DNA from: Pirellulales bacterium
GTDB taxonomy: Bacteria; Planctomycetota; Planctomycetia; Pirellulales; JADZDJ01
Direction of reading: 5' to 3'
Assembly: GCA_035656635.1 (NCBI GenBank)
Contig: DASRSD010000077.1
Span: 1 to 48,859 of the forward strand
Length of the DNA: 48,859 nt
Made by a program: the position numbers and the translations under genes. The notes beneath the pieces were generated by a model that was not told the DNA's origin, did no database searches, and was given only the letters and a program-made list of their open reading frames with translations. Shown here piece by piece: positions 16,611-25,038 of this stretch (positions within the stretch are counted from its first letter, which is position 1; the number at the start of each line of letters is the position of its first letter).

Positions 16611-17714
16611 CTACGGCGATTGGGAAACCGTATTTTTTTCAATCGCGACGTCTGGCGGATCGCGGACCGCGTCCGCCACAATCCGGGCCCATTCAAAATC
16701 GTTCTTATAAGAAACAGGCACGAATTTGGTGGCTAGAGTTCCGGCGAATTGTTTTTCGATACCTGTGCCGGACCAAGAAAACTCCAGCATGGCTGCGCGA
16801 ATTTTTTCAGCCAGTTCAGGCTTTAAGTTATACACATATCCCAGCGTCGCCGGCGGAAATCCCTTGGATTGGTCGATGACTTGCAATTTTGCAAGATCGG
16901 CCGCGCCGCCGGCCACGGCCCGCTGCAACATATCGCTAGCGACCGCCGCCGCCTGGTACTGCCCAGCGGAGACGCCATCGATCGATCTTTGATAAGACAT
17001 AGAAAACCGGCAATTGTAATCGCGCTGAGGCAGCAGGTCGCGATCTTTCAACAAGATGAGCGCCGCTTTATATCCGGCATTGGAGGTGCGGTCGGTAAAC
17101 GTAATTGTTTGCCCTTTCAAGTCTTGCAGGGAATGCAGCGAACTTCCCGCGGGTACAATAATTTGCGAAGTGTAATTGACAATGCTGCCATCTTCGCGTC
17201 CTGGTGCGCAAACGGGCACAAAGCCGCAAGTGTTTACCGCCAATTGAACGTTGCCGGTATTGAAGCCGGCCACTTGGAGCTTTCCGTCTCGCATGGCCTG
17301 CATTTCGTCTTCGCGATTTTTAAAGGCGACCACTTCGACCGGCTTGCCGATTTTCTTGGAGAGAAAATCAGCAAATTCCTTCCAGTTGACGCGCTCTTCA
17401 TCCGCCGCATCCGAGCCAATGAATGAAAATACAATTTTATCGGGATCGATTTGCTGCGCTGGATCTTTCGGCGGGTCAGCCACCAGGTCGCCGTCGGCAT
17501 CGGTATATTGCGGATCAAGCGTCATGGGAGTGGCGGTGCCAAAGCCCATTTGCGCCAGCATGGTCGATTCTTTCTGGCGCGACGGTTGTTCCCACTCTCT
17601 GGATTTCACAACATACACCACGCCAATAACCACCACGGCCAACACCAACAGCGTCACGACACGGGCGAATGAAAACGACGATTGCGGAACCGACGGTTGC
17701 GGAGCAGAACTCAT
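16611..17714 (-). CDS. PhnD-like phosphate/phosphonate binding protein, membrane-anchored and orphan
   Basis: This is a 367-aa substrate-binding protein of the PhnD/PtxB type. ATG 17714 gives an N-terminus with one membrane helix (FARVVTLLVLAVVVIGVVYVV) that is probably an uncleaved anchor. A segment TDADGDLVADPPKDPAQ follows, containing a DxDxD calcium-site-like stretch seen in planctomycete relatives. The binding-protein fold starts at VFSFIGSDAADEERVNW, with the hinge around VAGFNTGNVQLAV and FTDRTSNAGYKAALIL. No ATPase or permease gene is adjacent, so it is either an orphan receptor using another transporter or a sensor. A longer TTG start at 17768 is less likely. Confidence 0.82.
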   Translation of the reverse strand: MSSAPQPSVPQSSFSFARVVTLLVLAVVVIGVVYVVKSREWEQPSRQKESTMLAQMGFGTATPMTLDPQYTDADGDLVADPPKDPAQQIDPDKIVFSFIGSDAADEERVNWKEFADFLSKKIGKPVEVVAFKNREDEMQAMRDGKLQVAGFNTGNVQLAVNTCGFVPVCAPGREDGSIVNYTSQIIVPAGSSLHSLQDLKGQTITFTDRTSNAGYKAALILLKDRDLLPQRDYNCRFSMSYQRSIDGVSAGQYQAAAVASDMLQRAVAGGAADLAKLQVIDQSKGFPPATLGYVYNLKPELAEKIRAAMLEFSWSGTGIEKQFAGTLATKFVPVSYKNDFEWARIVADAVRDPPDVAIEKNTVSQSP

Positions 17715-17914
17715 AACAAGCGCCCTCGAAGAAAAGATGGAAGCGATCGCCAGCCCGGAACCTGGCAATCAATGCTTCAAGATAACCAGATGGTAGCCGA
17801 CCTGGCAAGCAATGCCATGCAATGATTGGGCTTTTTGGGGCCAGAACGTGGCAGCGGCCGAATGGGTTTTTTGAGAGGTGTTGCCGAAAATCGCGGCACT
17901 GGGGAGAGCTCCAG

Positions 17915-18358
17915 TCAATCGCCATGCTCTAAAGCGGCGATCTTTTCCAGCCGACGGCTATGCCTCCCCCCCTCAAACGGCGTGTTTAGCCAAACCTCCA
18001 CCAAGCGATCGATGAGCCGTTCCCCCAGCATGTCGGCGGAGAGGCACAGCACGTTCAGGTCGTTATGGCGGCGGCTCATTTCGGCCGTCAGGTCGTCATA
18101 ACAGGGGGCTGCACGCACGCCCGGAATCTTGTTGGCGGCAATGCACATGCCGATGCCGCTGCCACACAGCAGAATGCCGCGGTCCACCTCGCCTGCGCTT
18201 ACTTTTCGGCCGACGGCGGCGGCCAAATCAGGGTAATCGCAGCTATCGGCGTTGAATGCGCCGACATCGGTCACTTCATGCCCGAGTTTGGACACCAGTT
18301 CGATCAGTTTTGTTTTGACCTCGAAGCCGCGATGATCGCAGCCAACGGCAATTTTCAT
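17915..18358 (-). CDS. rpiB: Ribose-5-phosphate isomerase B
   Basis: This is a 147-aa RpiB of the LacAB_rpiB family, which interconverts ribulose-5-phosphate and ribose-5-phosphate in the cytoplasm for nucleotide synthesis and the pentose phosphate pathway. The CDHRGFEVK opening, the anion site CGSGIGMCIAANK with the catalytic Cys, and SRRHNDLNVL with the conserved His are all present. The ATG lies directly after the stop codon of the tsaC-phosphatase gene, so translation is coupled. This arrangement resembles the Bacillus ywlC-ywlE-ywlF(rpiB) neighbourhood. Length is normal and the start is certain. Confidence 0.96.
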   Translation of the reverse strand: MKIAVGCDHRGFEVKTKLIELVSKLGHEVTDVGAFNADSCDYPDLAAAVGRKVSAGEVDRGILLCGSGIGMCIAANKIPGVRAAPCYDDLTAEMSRRHNDLNVLCLSADMLGERLIDRLVEVWLNTPFEGGRHSRRLEKIAALEHGD

Positions 18359-19483
18359 TTACAACTCCAAATCTTTTAGCCGCGATTCCAGCTCGGCCTT
18401 AATTAGTTCCGCACTACGCCGGTATTGCTGTTCGGGGCCGCCGATGGGATCGGGAATATCTTGCCCATCCATACTGAGCAAATGCACCCGGCCGCCGGCT
18501 GCGGGCCATTGCGACAAAATGGCCTGCCGATGGGCCCGGGTCATGGTCCAAATAATATCGGCATGCCGCACCAATTGCTCGGCCAAGGGCTGGCTTTCGT
18601 GATGCGACAAATCGACGCCAATTTCGGACAAAACCGCCACGGCTTCCGGGCTGGGCCGCCCGCCCATGCTGGCCGAAATGCCAGCCGACGAAATCGTTAC
18701 GCCGCGGTCTTGCAATTCGTCCGGCGTACAATGCAGCCGAGCGGCCAGCATACTGCGGCACAGCGCTTCGGCCATTGGGCTGCGACAGGTATTGCCAGTG
18801 CACACAAACACAATGCTCAGACAGGCCAACCGCGAAAGCGTTTGTTCCGAAACCACTCCGCCGCGGATGACTTCAAAACCGCACTCGCCAATTTTGATGA
18901 CGGACGACGACTGTCCGAAGCGTGTGCGTCCATCGTCGAGCACAAGGGCCACATCGTCCCCCAGGCCAGCGACCACTTGTTGTGCAGTCAGTGGATCGGG
19001 TTGCCCGGCGCGATTGGCGCTTGTCAGCGCCACGGGGCCGACAATTAACTTCAAGGCGTCCAGCAAAATGGGATGCCCTGGCACACGCAATCCCACGGTT
19101 CCCGTCGGAGTGACGGCTTTGCGAACCTCCTCCGGCAATCGGTTCAGCAAACTTTCGGGATGATGGTTGGCGCAAACAATGGTGACCGGCCCCGGCCAAC
19201 AACGGCGGGCCAAGCGTTGGCCTAAGGGGGTCATTTGAGGGACATAATCGAGCGCCTCGTCGGCGCTTTTAATGCCCAAGGTTAGCGGTGGTTGTCCGGG
19301 GGAGCGGCGCTTGGTTTTTAGCATGTTGGCGATAGCGCTGGCGTTCAAGGCACTGGTGGCCAGAGCATAGACGGTTTCTGTGGGAAAGGCCACGAGTTTT
19401 CCTTCGGCCAACGCCTGCACGGCGCGGTGGATGCAATCGCGCGTATCCTCAGCGCTGCGAACATCGATCAGAAGAGGCGGCAT
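18359..19483 (-). CDS. Fusion of TsaC/Sua5 tRNA-modification enzyme and low-molecular-weight phosphatase
   Basis: One 374-aa chain joins two enzymes. Residues about 20-210 are a YrdC-type L-threonylcarbamoyladenylate synthase (LVAFPTETVYALA, KTKRRSPGQPPL, CWPGPVTIV), which prepares the threonylcarbamoyl group for t6A37 in tRNA. Residues about 222-374 are a low-molecular-weight phosphatase with the P-loop CTGNTCRS (Cys228, Arg234) and the general-acid segment DIPDP. The Thr at 232 in CTGNTC is the residue that marks YwlE-type protein-arginine phosphatases rather than tyrosine phosphatases, so pArg specificity is possible. The YrdC part lacks the extra Sua5 domain. The gene overlaps nothing and abuts rpiB. 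In Bacillus the same functions are separate but neighbouring genes. Confidence 0.93.
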   Translation of the reverse strand: MPPLLIDVRSAEDTRDCIHRAVQALAEGKLVAFPTETVYALATSALNASAIANMLKTKRRSPGQPPLTLGIKSADEALDYVPQMTPLGQRLARRCWPGPVTIVCANHHPESLLNRLPEEVRKAVTPTGTVGLRVPGHPILLDALKLIVGPVALTSANRAGQPDPLTAQQVVAGLGDDVALVLDDGRTRFGQSSSVIKIGECGFEVIRGGVVSEQTLSRLACLSIVFVCTGNTCRSPMAEALCRSMLAARLHCTPDELQDRGVTISSAGISASMGGRPSPEAVAVLSEIGVDLSHHESQPLAEQLVRHADIIWTMTRAHRQAILSQWPAAGGRVHLLSMDGQDIPDPIGGPEQQYRRSAELIKAELESRLKDLEL

Positions 19484-19673
19484 CGAAATCCCTTCCCGTT
19501 AGCCTGCCGCAGCTTGCACGTTGCGACATTGGCCACTGGCCCAATTCAAAAGAAATCCCATTGCAGGCGTCTTTCCAAGCGTCCTCCGCACGCCCGGCAG
19601 CAAACCCTGCTACTAATAAATTTATCCGCCGGGCAGAGCTACGGTCAAGTTACAGGGGATAGGGCCGATCTCG

Positions 19674-21476
19674 TTAGGGTAGCTTTTGGCGGGCAGCCGG
19701 CAGGAGACAGGTTTCGCCGATCTTCGGCGGTATAAACGGGATAAAACGGCCCGCTTGCCAGCAGACCCAGTGCAGCGATCGGTCTTCCAGCGGCGCCTTA
19801 AACCGGTACAAGACATCGACCGGCCGCCCGTCGGCCGAAACCTGCCGCACCGTAATGTCCACGGCCGGCAGAGCAACCGTGCTGCTTTGAGGCAGGGGGT
19901 GCTCCACGCTGGAACCGAGCAGGGACAAGGGATCCGTAAAATATCCTTCTTCGGCATGCACCAAGAGCGAGTCGGCGTCGGGCCGCGAAATACTAAGGGG
20001 TGTGCTGGCAGGAGCCAAAACGACGGTGCTGCGAGGCAGTGGATCGCCATCGACAATTCGCTGCGAGAGCAAATCCTGCACTTGCATTGGCAGCGGATGA
20101 TTGACAATCAACAAATTTCGATTTTCTTCATCCGCCTCGACGCCTGGAATCACGTGCATGTTGCCCAGGAATTGTGGCGGACCCAAAGGAAAGGCGGCCA
20201 TGACCACCAATACCAGCGGAGCCAGAACCAAATGAATCAGCGACATCACACTAATCAGCACAGCGTGAAAGATTTTTTTCGCGAGGGTGACATGCCAAAA
20301 CCGGGCCCGCATCGCAGCGGCCAAGTATTGTCCCAGCAATCCCATGGCCCCGATCCCAGTCAACAACAAGTGGCGGTTCATGGGCACCGCCGCGGCGATG
20401 GGCAGCGTGGACAACAACATCCCCACCGCCCAAAATCGTGCTACAGCGCTGGTCCGCAGCAACGAAAGCAATGCCATCGTCAAGAGCGATAGAACGACGA
20501 ATCCAGCCAAAGCCAGACCAGCAATGCCATGTGAACTAAGGAACAAGTTGATTTCGGCCGGCGGCAACGCCCATTGCCCGAGCAGTAAAATGGGAATGCG
20601 CATCAGAGCGCTGCCGATGAAACCAAGCGGATCGGTCAACGGATCCAAATAAAATAGCCCTGTTTCCACCACGCCGTAGTGTTGCCAACTCCAAGCAATG
20701 CGCCAAACGACGACGACCATTGCATACGGCAGTAAGCAGCCAAATTTGCGGCGCCACCGATCTCGGCTGAGCGTTACTTCATAAGCAAACACGTATGCAC
20801 ACGTGCCCAGGCCGGCCTCGGCGGAGAGCAAACTGGCGGCCAGCAAAATGGGGGTCATGGCGGCGCACCACTTTCGTCCATCGCGCCGCCAGCCCAGGTG
20901 AGTACTAACGGTTAACACTCCAAAAAACGCCGCCAGCACTGCATTTCGGTTGGCGAGCCAAGCAGCCGGAATGGCATGCGCTCCGTCTATGGTAAACAGC
21001 AATGTGGCCAATGCAGCGGCTATTGTTCGACCTAAAGTTTGGCGATAAAGCAGCGCCACACTCCCCAAAAATAGGCAAAACCACACGATGCTGTGCAAAT
21101 GCATGGTCCACGGCGAATTCGGCCACAGCGTGTAATCGACCAAGTGCGTAAATGCGGTAAGGGGCTTCCAAAACGCGGCTCGAAGATTGGGGGATGACCA
21201 CCAGGGAAGAAATCCAATTTCTTTGCCGCGCTCTACCCGCTGTGGGTTGCCATCGGAAAAATCGAACATATCGAGCGGTGGGTGGCCAAACTCAGGGTAC
21301 TTTGGCGAACCCAGCAAAAGCCATCGCTGGTAATAATCGTCCAGCGCCCAGCCGACATGCAGGGCCGGCAATACCAGGACCATCGACACCGCGATCACTG
21401 CCAAGGGGAACCTAGGCTTGAGCAACATCGCAACAAGGCAGCGCCGGCACGCCGGCAATGTGGCAGATTGGTTCAT
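19674..21476 (-). CDS. Multi-pass membrane protein, TMTC-like GT-C glycosyltransferase candidate
   Basis: This is a 600-aa protein with roughly ten membrane segments in the first 420 residues and a soluble, beta-rich tail of about 180 residues. After TM1 it has an acidic pair (GWALDDYYQRW), which fits the first-loop acidic motif of GT-C glycosyltransferases. FWKPLTAFTHLVDYTLW and HAIPAAWLANRNAVLAA match the pattern of TMTC/PMT-like proteins (YRPL, then HPxxxExVAWIxxR). These enzymes transfer sugars from polyprenyl carriers on the outer face of the membrane, but donor and acceptor cannot be read here. ATG 21476 was chosen over GTG 21488. It follows the ABC exporter gene by 55 bp and may share its transcript. 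Confidence 0.7.
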   Translation of the reverse strand: MNQSATLPACRRCLVAMLLKPRFPLAVIAVSMVLVLPALHVGWALDDYYQRWLLLGSPKYPEFGHPPLDMFDFSDGNPQRVERGKEIGFLPWWSSPNLRAAFWKPLTAFTHLVDYTLWPNSPWTMHLHSIVWFCLFLGSVALLYRQTLGRTIAAALATLLFTIDGAHAIPAAWLANRNAVLAAFFGVLTVSTHLGWRRDGRKWCAAMTPILLAASLLSAEAGLGTCAYVFAYEVTLSRDRWRRKFGCLLPYAMVVVVWRIAWSWQHYGVVETGLFYLDPLTDPLGFIGSALMRIPILLLGQWALPPAEINLFLSSHGIAGLALAGFVVLSLLTMALLSLLRTSAVARFWAVGMLLSTLPIAAAVPMNRHLLLTGIGAMGLLGQYLAAAMRARFWHVTLAKKIFHAVLISVMSLIHLVLAPLVLVVMAAFPLGPPQFLGNMHVIPGVEADEENRNLLIVNHPLPMQVQDLLSQRIVDGDPLPRSTVVLAPASTPLSISRPDADSLLVHAEEGYFTDPLSLLGSSVEHPLPQSSTVALPAVDITVRQVSADGRPVDVLYRFKAPLEDRSLHWVCWQAGRFIPFIPPKIGETCLLPAARQKLP

Positions 21477-21531
21477 GTCGATTGGCACTTGAGCGAAGTG
21501 CTTCTCAAACTATGATACCAGCCATGAACAC

Positions 21532-23610
21532 TCAAGCCGATTCGCGAAGATGAATTTGATATAGCCGGCGGTAAAGATCGCAGCGGCTGACAAGCTCGTC
21601 GTGCGTCCCTAAATCGGCCACGCGACCGTTGTCCAGCACGAGCACACGGTCGGCCAAGTCGAGCGTTTGCAAGCGGTGCGTAATGATGATGGAGGTTCTG
21701 CCACGCGCAAATTGCTCCAGCACCTTGTGAATTAACTGCTCGCTTTCCAAATCGATTTGACTAGTCGCCTCGTCGAGAATGAGGATTGGCGGATCGCGCA
21801 AGATGGCCCGCGCCAATGAAATGCGCTGCCGCTGCCCTCCGGATAGCCGGCCGCCCAATTGCCCTACGTTGGTGTCATAGCCCTTTTCCAGCAGTTCTTC
21901 GATAAACCGATGCGCATAAGCTTTACGGGCCGCATCGATCACCTGTTGCTTGGTCGCCAGCGGCGAGCCATAGCGAATGTTATTGAACACCGTATCGTCA
22001 AATAGCAGCGGCTCTTGCGTAACCAAACCAATTTGACTGCGCAAATCGCGCAGGCGGACTTCCCGCAAATCGACATCGTCAATGTGGATCGAACCGCTGT
22101 TAGGGTCATAAAATCGCGCAATTAAATTGGCCAACGTGGTTTTTCCAGAACCGTTGGCGCCGACAATCGCCAGCGTTTCGCCGTAAGGAATGCGCAGGCT
22201 AAGATTGCGGAGCACCGGCTGATCGGCCAGGTAACTGAAGCAGACCTCGTCGAAAACAATATGCCGATGATGGCGCGCCAGCGTGCGCGGCTTGGCAGGA
22301 TTGCACACGCTGGGTTCACGATCGAACAGCTGATATACGCGATCGGAGGCGGCAAAGGCCCGTTGGATGCTGTTGAACACGTCGGAGAGCCGTCGGGCTG
22401 GGTCGATCGAACCGGCCAACATGGCGTAAAACAATGCTAAATCGGTGAATTCCAGCGGCCGATCGCAAATTTTAATGCCCAACAGGTAAGTTTCGTTCTT
22501 AATGATAAGATACGTGCCCGCCAAAATGGTAAGGCAAATCATCGTGATGCCGGCCAGTTCGGTCACGGGATGAATCAGCGCATCGAGCCACGCAATTTTC
22601 ATTGACTTGCGGTAAAACGCTTTGCTGTTTTGATGAAACCGCAGACGTTCGTGGCGTTCCATGGTGAAGGCTTTCACCACCTTAATGCCGCCAAACGTTT
22701 CGCTGAGAATGTTGTACAGCGTGGAAGTTTCTTCCAAGGCTTTGCGGTTGGCGCGCTTCAGAGTTTTGGACAGGCGGCGGATTAGGTAGCCCGCCAGCGG
22801 AGCGATTAATAGCGAAATGACCAGCAGCCGCCAGCAGATGAGGGCGGCGAAAATCAAGCAAGCCAGCATTTTTAACGGCTCGCGCACCGCCTTGCCGATG
22901 ACGGTTTGAATACCGCTATTGACAGCGGCGATGTCGTTGGTGAAGCGCGTCATTAATTCGCTGACCCGGGCATCGCTGAAGCTGCCTAAATCCATCCGCA
23001 ACGTGCGGCGGTAGAATTTTTTACGCAAATCGAGCGTAACTAAGTTCGAGAGCCGATCGACCAGAACCGAATCGAGTACGAGAAAAATGTTTTTAAGAAT
23101 GTAGCCGGCCGAAATGACCATCATGATGACGAACAAAGCTTGATAGGCATCGCCGGGCAAATACTTCTCCACGTAGGGCTGGAAAAGCAGGCAGTGTTTC
23201 AGGTGCGATTGCTCGGCCCTGAGGCCGTTTCGGCCGGTTGTCAGTTCCGATTGCAGGCGATGCAGCTCGACAAGCAAATGGTTTTGATCGGCGGAAGGCT
23301 GCTGATCGGCGGGGGCGGCCGAGGCCTGGGCGTCTTTTTTTTCTTTGAGTTCCGCTTGTTTCTCTTTCACCTCGGTCTGGAGCTGCTCGGTTTTTGCAGT
23401 CAAACCGTCGATTTTGGTCTGTGTTTGCGCGATGTCGTCGCGCAGCCAATCTTGCAGCGATTCGTGGCTGCTGATGACCGCCAACACCGGAAAAACGCCG
23501 GAAATGTTTAGGCCCCACAACAGCGCCACCATAATGGCGGTGAATGTGGAGGCCGCCAGCGTCCACTTATAGCGGAACACCAACCGCAGCGTGCGGTAAA
23601 AATTGTTCAT
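21532..23610 (-). CDS. ABC exporter (MsbA-like) with a periplasmic coiled coil
   Basis: This is a half-transporter of 692 aa with an N-terminal membrane domain and a C-terminal ATPase. ATPase motifs are Walker A GANGSGKTT, signature LSGGQRQRIS, Walker B ILILDEATSQID and H-loop IIITHRL. Between TM1 and TM2 lie about 130 residues of charged heptad-like sequence (from QTQTKIDGL to ELHRLQSELTT) with an Ala/Pro/Gln-rich break, which should form a coiled coil outside the membrane; usual MsbA relatives have only a short loop here. ATG 23610 (MNNFYRTLRLVFRYKW) fits the fold start. The frame back to 23715 adds 35 hydrophilic residues and is less likely. It probably exports a lipid or cell-surface compound. 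Confidence 0.9.
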   Translation of the reverse strand: MNNFYRTLRLVFRYKWTLAASTFTAIMVALLWGLNISGVFPVLAVISSHESLQDWLRDDIAQTQTKIDGLTAKTEQLQTEVKEKQAELKEKKDAQASAAPADQQPSADQNHLLVELHRLQSELTTGRNGLRAEQSHLKHCLLFQPYVEKYLPGDAYQALFVIMMVISAGYILKNIFLVLDSVLVDRLSNLVTLDLRKKFYRRTLRMDLGSFSDARVSELMTRFTNDIAAVNSGIQTVIGKAVREPLKMLACLIFAALICWRLLVISLLIAPLAGYLIRRLSKTLKRANRKALEETSTLYNILSETFGGIKVVKAFTMERHERLRFHQNSKAFYRKSMKIAWLDALIHPVTELAGITMICLTILAGTYLIIKNETYLLGIKICDRPLEFTDLALFYAMLAGSIDPARRLSDVFNSIQRAFAASDRVYQLFDREPSVCNPAKPRTLARHHRHIVFDEVCFSYLADQPVLRNLSLRIPYGETLAIVGANGSGKTTLANLIARFYDPNSGSIHIDDVDLREVRLRDLRSQIGLVTQEPLLFDDTVFNNIRYGSPLATKQQVIDAARKAYAHRFIEELLEKGYDTNVGQLGGRLSGGQRQRISLARAILRDPPILILDEATSQIDLESEQLIHKVLEQFARGRTSIIITHRLQTLDLADRVLVLDNGRVADLGTHDELVSRCDLYRRLYQIHLRESA

Positions 23611-23838
23611 TCCAAAGCCATCCGTGGCAGGGTAAATCGGCGGAAGTTGGTTGGAACTCCGCGCTTCGTGCGCGAAGTGCGCGCGCGGAACAGGGCCCAT
23701 GACCATTGCTATCACTCAAGCCCGTTCAACCGCAAAGGGTTTGCATTTCTAGCAAATTGAGACGGTCGGGCCAATAGCGGACCGTTCGATGCTAGCAATT
23801 CTGTGGGTGAGGATGGCGGTGTGCCATCGTTGCATTGC

Positions 23839-24882
23839 TTAAGTTGATTCGCCGCCGACAAATTGCACTTGCGGCTGACCTGCCGGCGCGGCGGCGCCGC
23901 CGGATGCGCGTGGCGTGACCGAAGAGCCTTTGAGAAATTGGCTCACGTAACGCAGCTTTTTGTCGGGCCGGTCGGGGTCGTGGAAATTATCTCCCTTTTG
24001 CAAAATTGCCCGATGTTCCGGAATGCCTCCGAAAGCGCGGGCTCCCGCGGCCTGGCAGGGAAACCAATATCCTTTGCCCGCCTCGTCCACCAAATAAAAT
24101 TCCGGATAGCAGTGTCCCGGCACCCAGACGGTACGGGCCGGAATGTTGCTGGCCCGGCACAACGCGACAAACAGCGAGGTTAATTCTTCGCAATCCCCCG
24201 TGCCGTCGAGCAGGCCCTTGAGGGCCCCTTTAAGCGGGCCATTTTTGTATTTGATTTTTTCGCGAGTATCATCGTATAGAGCTTCCACTTTTTCCCAATC
24301 GGCTTTGCCTTCGGTTGTTTCTTTCGCTAGGGCGGTAATTTTCGGATGCGTGCTTTCGATAAACGGACTGGGTTGCAAGAATTGCAGAACGTCTTTGGGT
24401 AGCTTGTCCTTGGGGCATTCCTTGTAAATGGAAGGGTCGTCCGGCGGCAGAACCGAGGAGCGCGTGATCTCGAACGTCACCAACGCGTGGGCCTCTTCGC
24501 CGGCGTTTAAGATGGGAATGGTAACAATCATTTGCTTGGCACCGCCTTGCAAAGTGCGGTAGTTCAATTCGTGTACAGTGCTGGAAATATCTTCACTGTC
24601 GATCGATACTTTTTGCTCGGGCCAATCGAGCGGCACCGGAATGGTCGCTACCATTCCCCGGCACGCTCCGCCCACGGCCCTGACTCGAACGCCAAATTGA
24701 ATTTTCGTCGTTTGGGATTGATCGGTCTTCGGTGCGTTGCTGCCTTGCGCGGAGCTAGCGGTAGGCGTTTGATCGAATTGCGCAGCGACCGGCGAGGCGA
24801 CACCGGTCGCTACCAGCATGGCAATCGAGAGGACCACAAATGGCGATAGGCAGACCCATCGCCCAGAAGCAAGCTTTTGCAC
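23839..24882 (-). CDS. Secreted transglutaminase-like protein
   Basis: This is a 347-aa secreted protein. GTG 24882 was chosen because a GGAG site lies six bases before it; the upstream TTG adds four residues. A signal peptide (FVVLSIAMLVATGVASPVAAQ) precedes a low-complexity linker, a beta-rich domain and a transglutaminase-like core near the C-terminus. Catalytic Cys is in GTGDCEELTSLFVAL (about residue 231) and His in GHCYPEFYL (about 257). The position that normally carries the third catalytic residue reads YWFPCQAAG, with Gln where VDPT would have Asp. It may act as a peptidase or acyltransferase on cell-surface proteins, or it may be inactive. Confidence 0.8.
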   Translation of the reverse strand: MQKLASGRWVCLSPFVVLSIAMLVATGVASPVAAQFDQTPTASSAQGSNAPKTDQSQTTKIQFGVRVRAVGGACRGMVATIPVPLDWPEQKVSIDSEDISSTVHELNYRTLQGGAKQMIVTIPILNAGEEAHALVTFEITRSSVLPPDDPSIYKECPKDKLPKDVLQFLQPSPFIESTHPKITALAKETTEGKADWEKVEALYDDTREKIKYKNGPLKGALKGLLDGTGDCEELTSLFVALCRASNIPARTVWVPGHCYPEFYLVDEAGKGYWFPCQAAGARAFGGIPEHRAILQKGDNFHDPDRPDKKLRYVSQFLKGSSVTPRASGGAAAPAGQPQVQFVGGEST

Positions 24883-25038
24883 GGAAATCTCCAAAACAAC
24901 GGCCAGCCTCCGTGCAAACGGCGGTTACATCACGCACCAGCAACATGAAGCGGTTTCCACTCGATACTTTCATTGTAATTCAAACAGGCGAAGCAGACAC
25001 ACGGTTCAAAATCGAGCTTTAATTATGCAAATTTTTGT

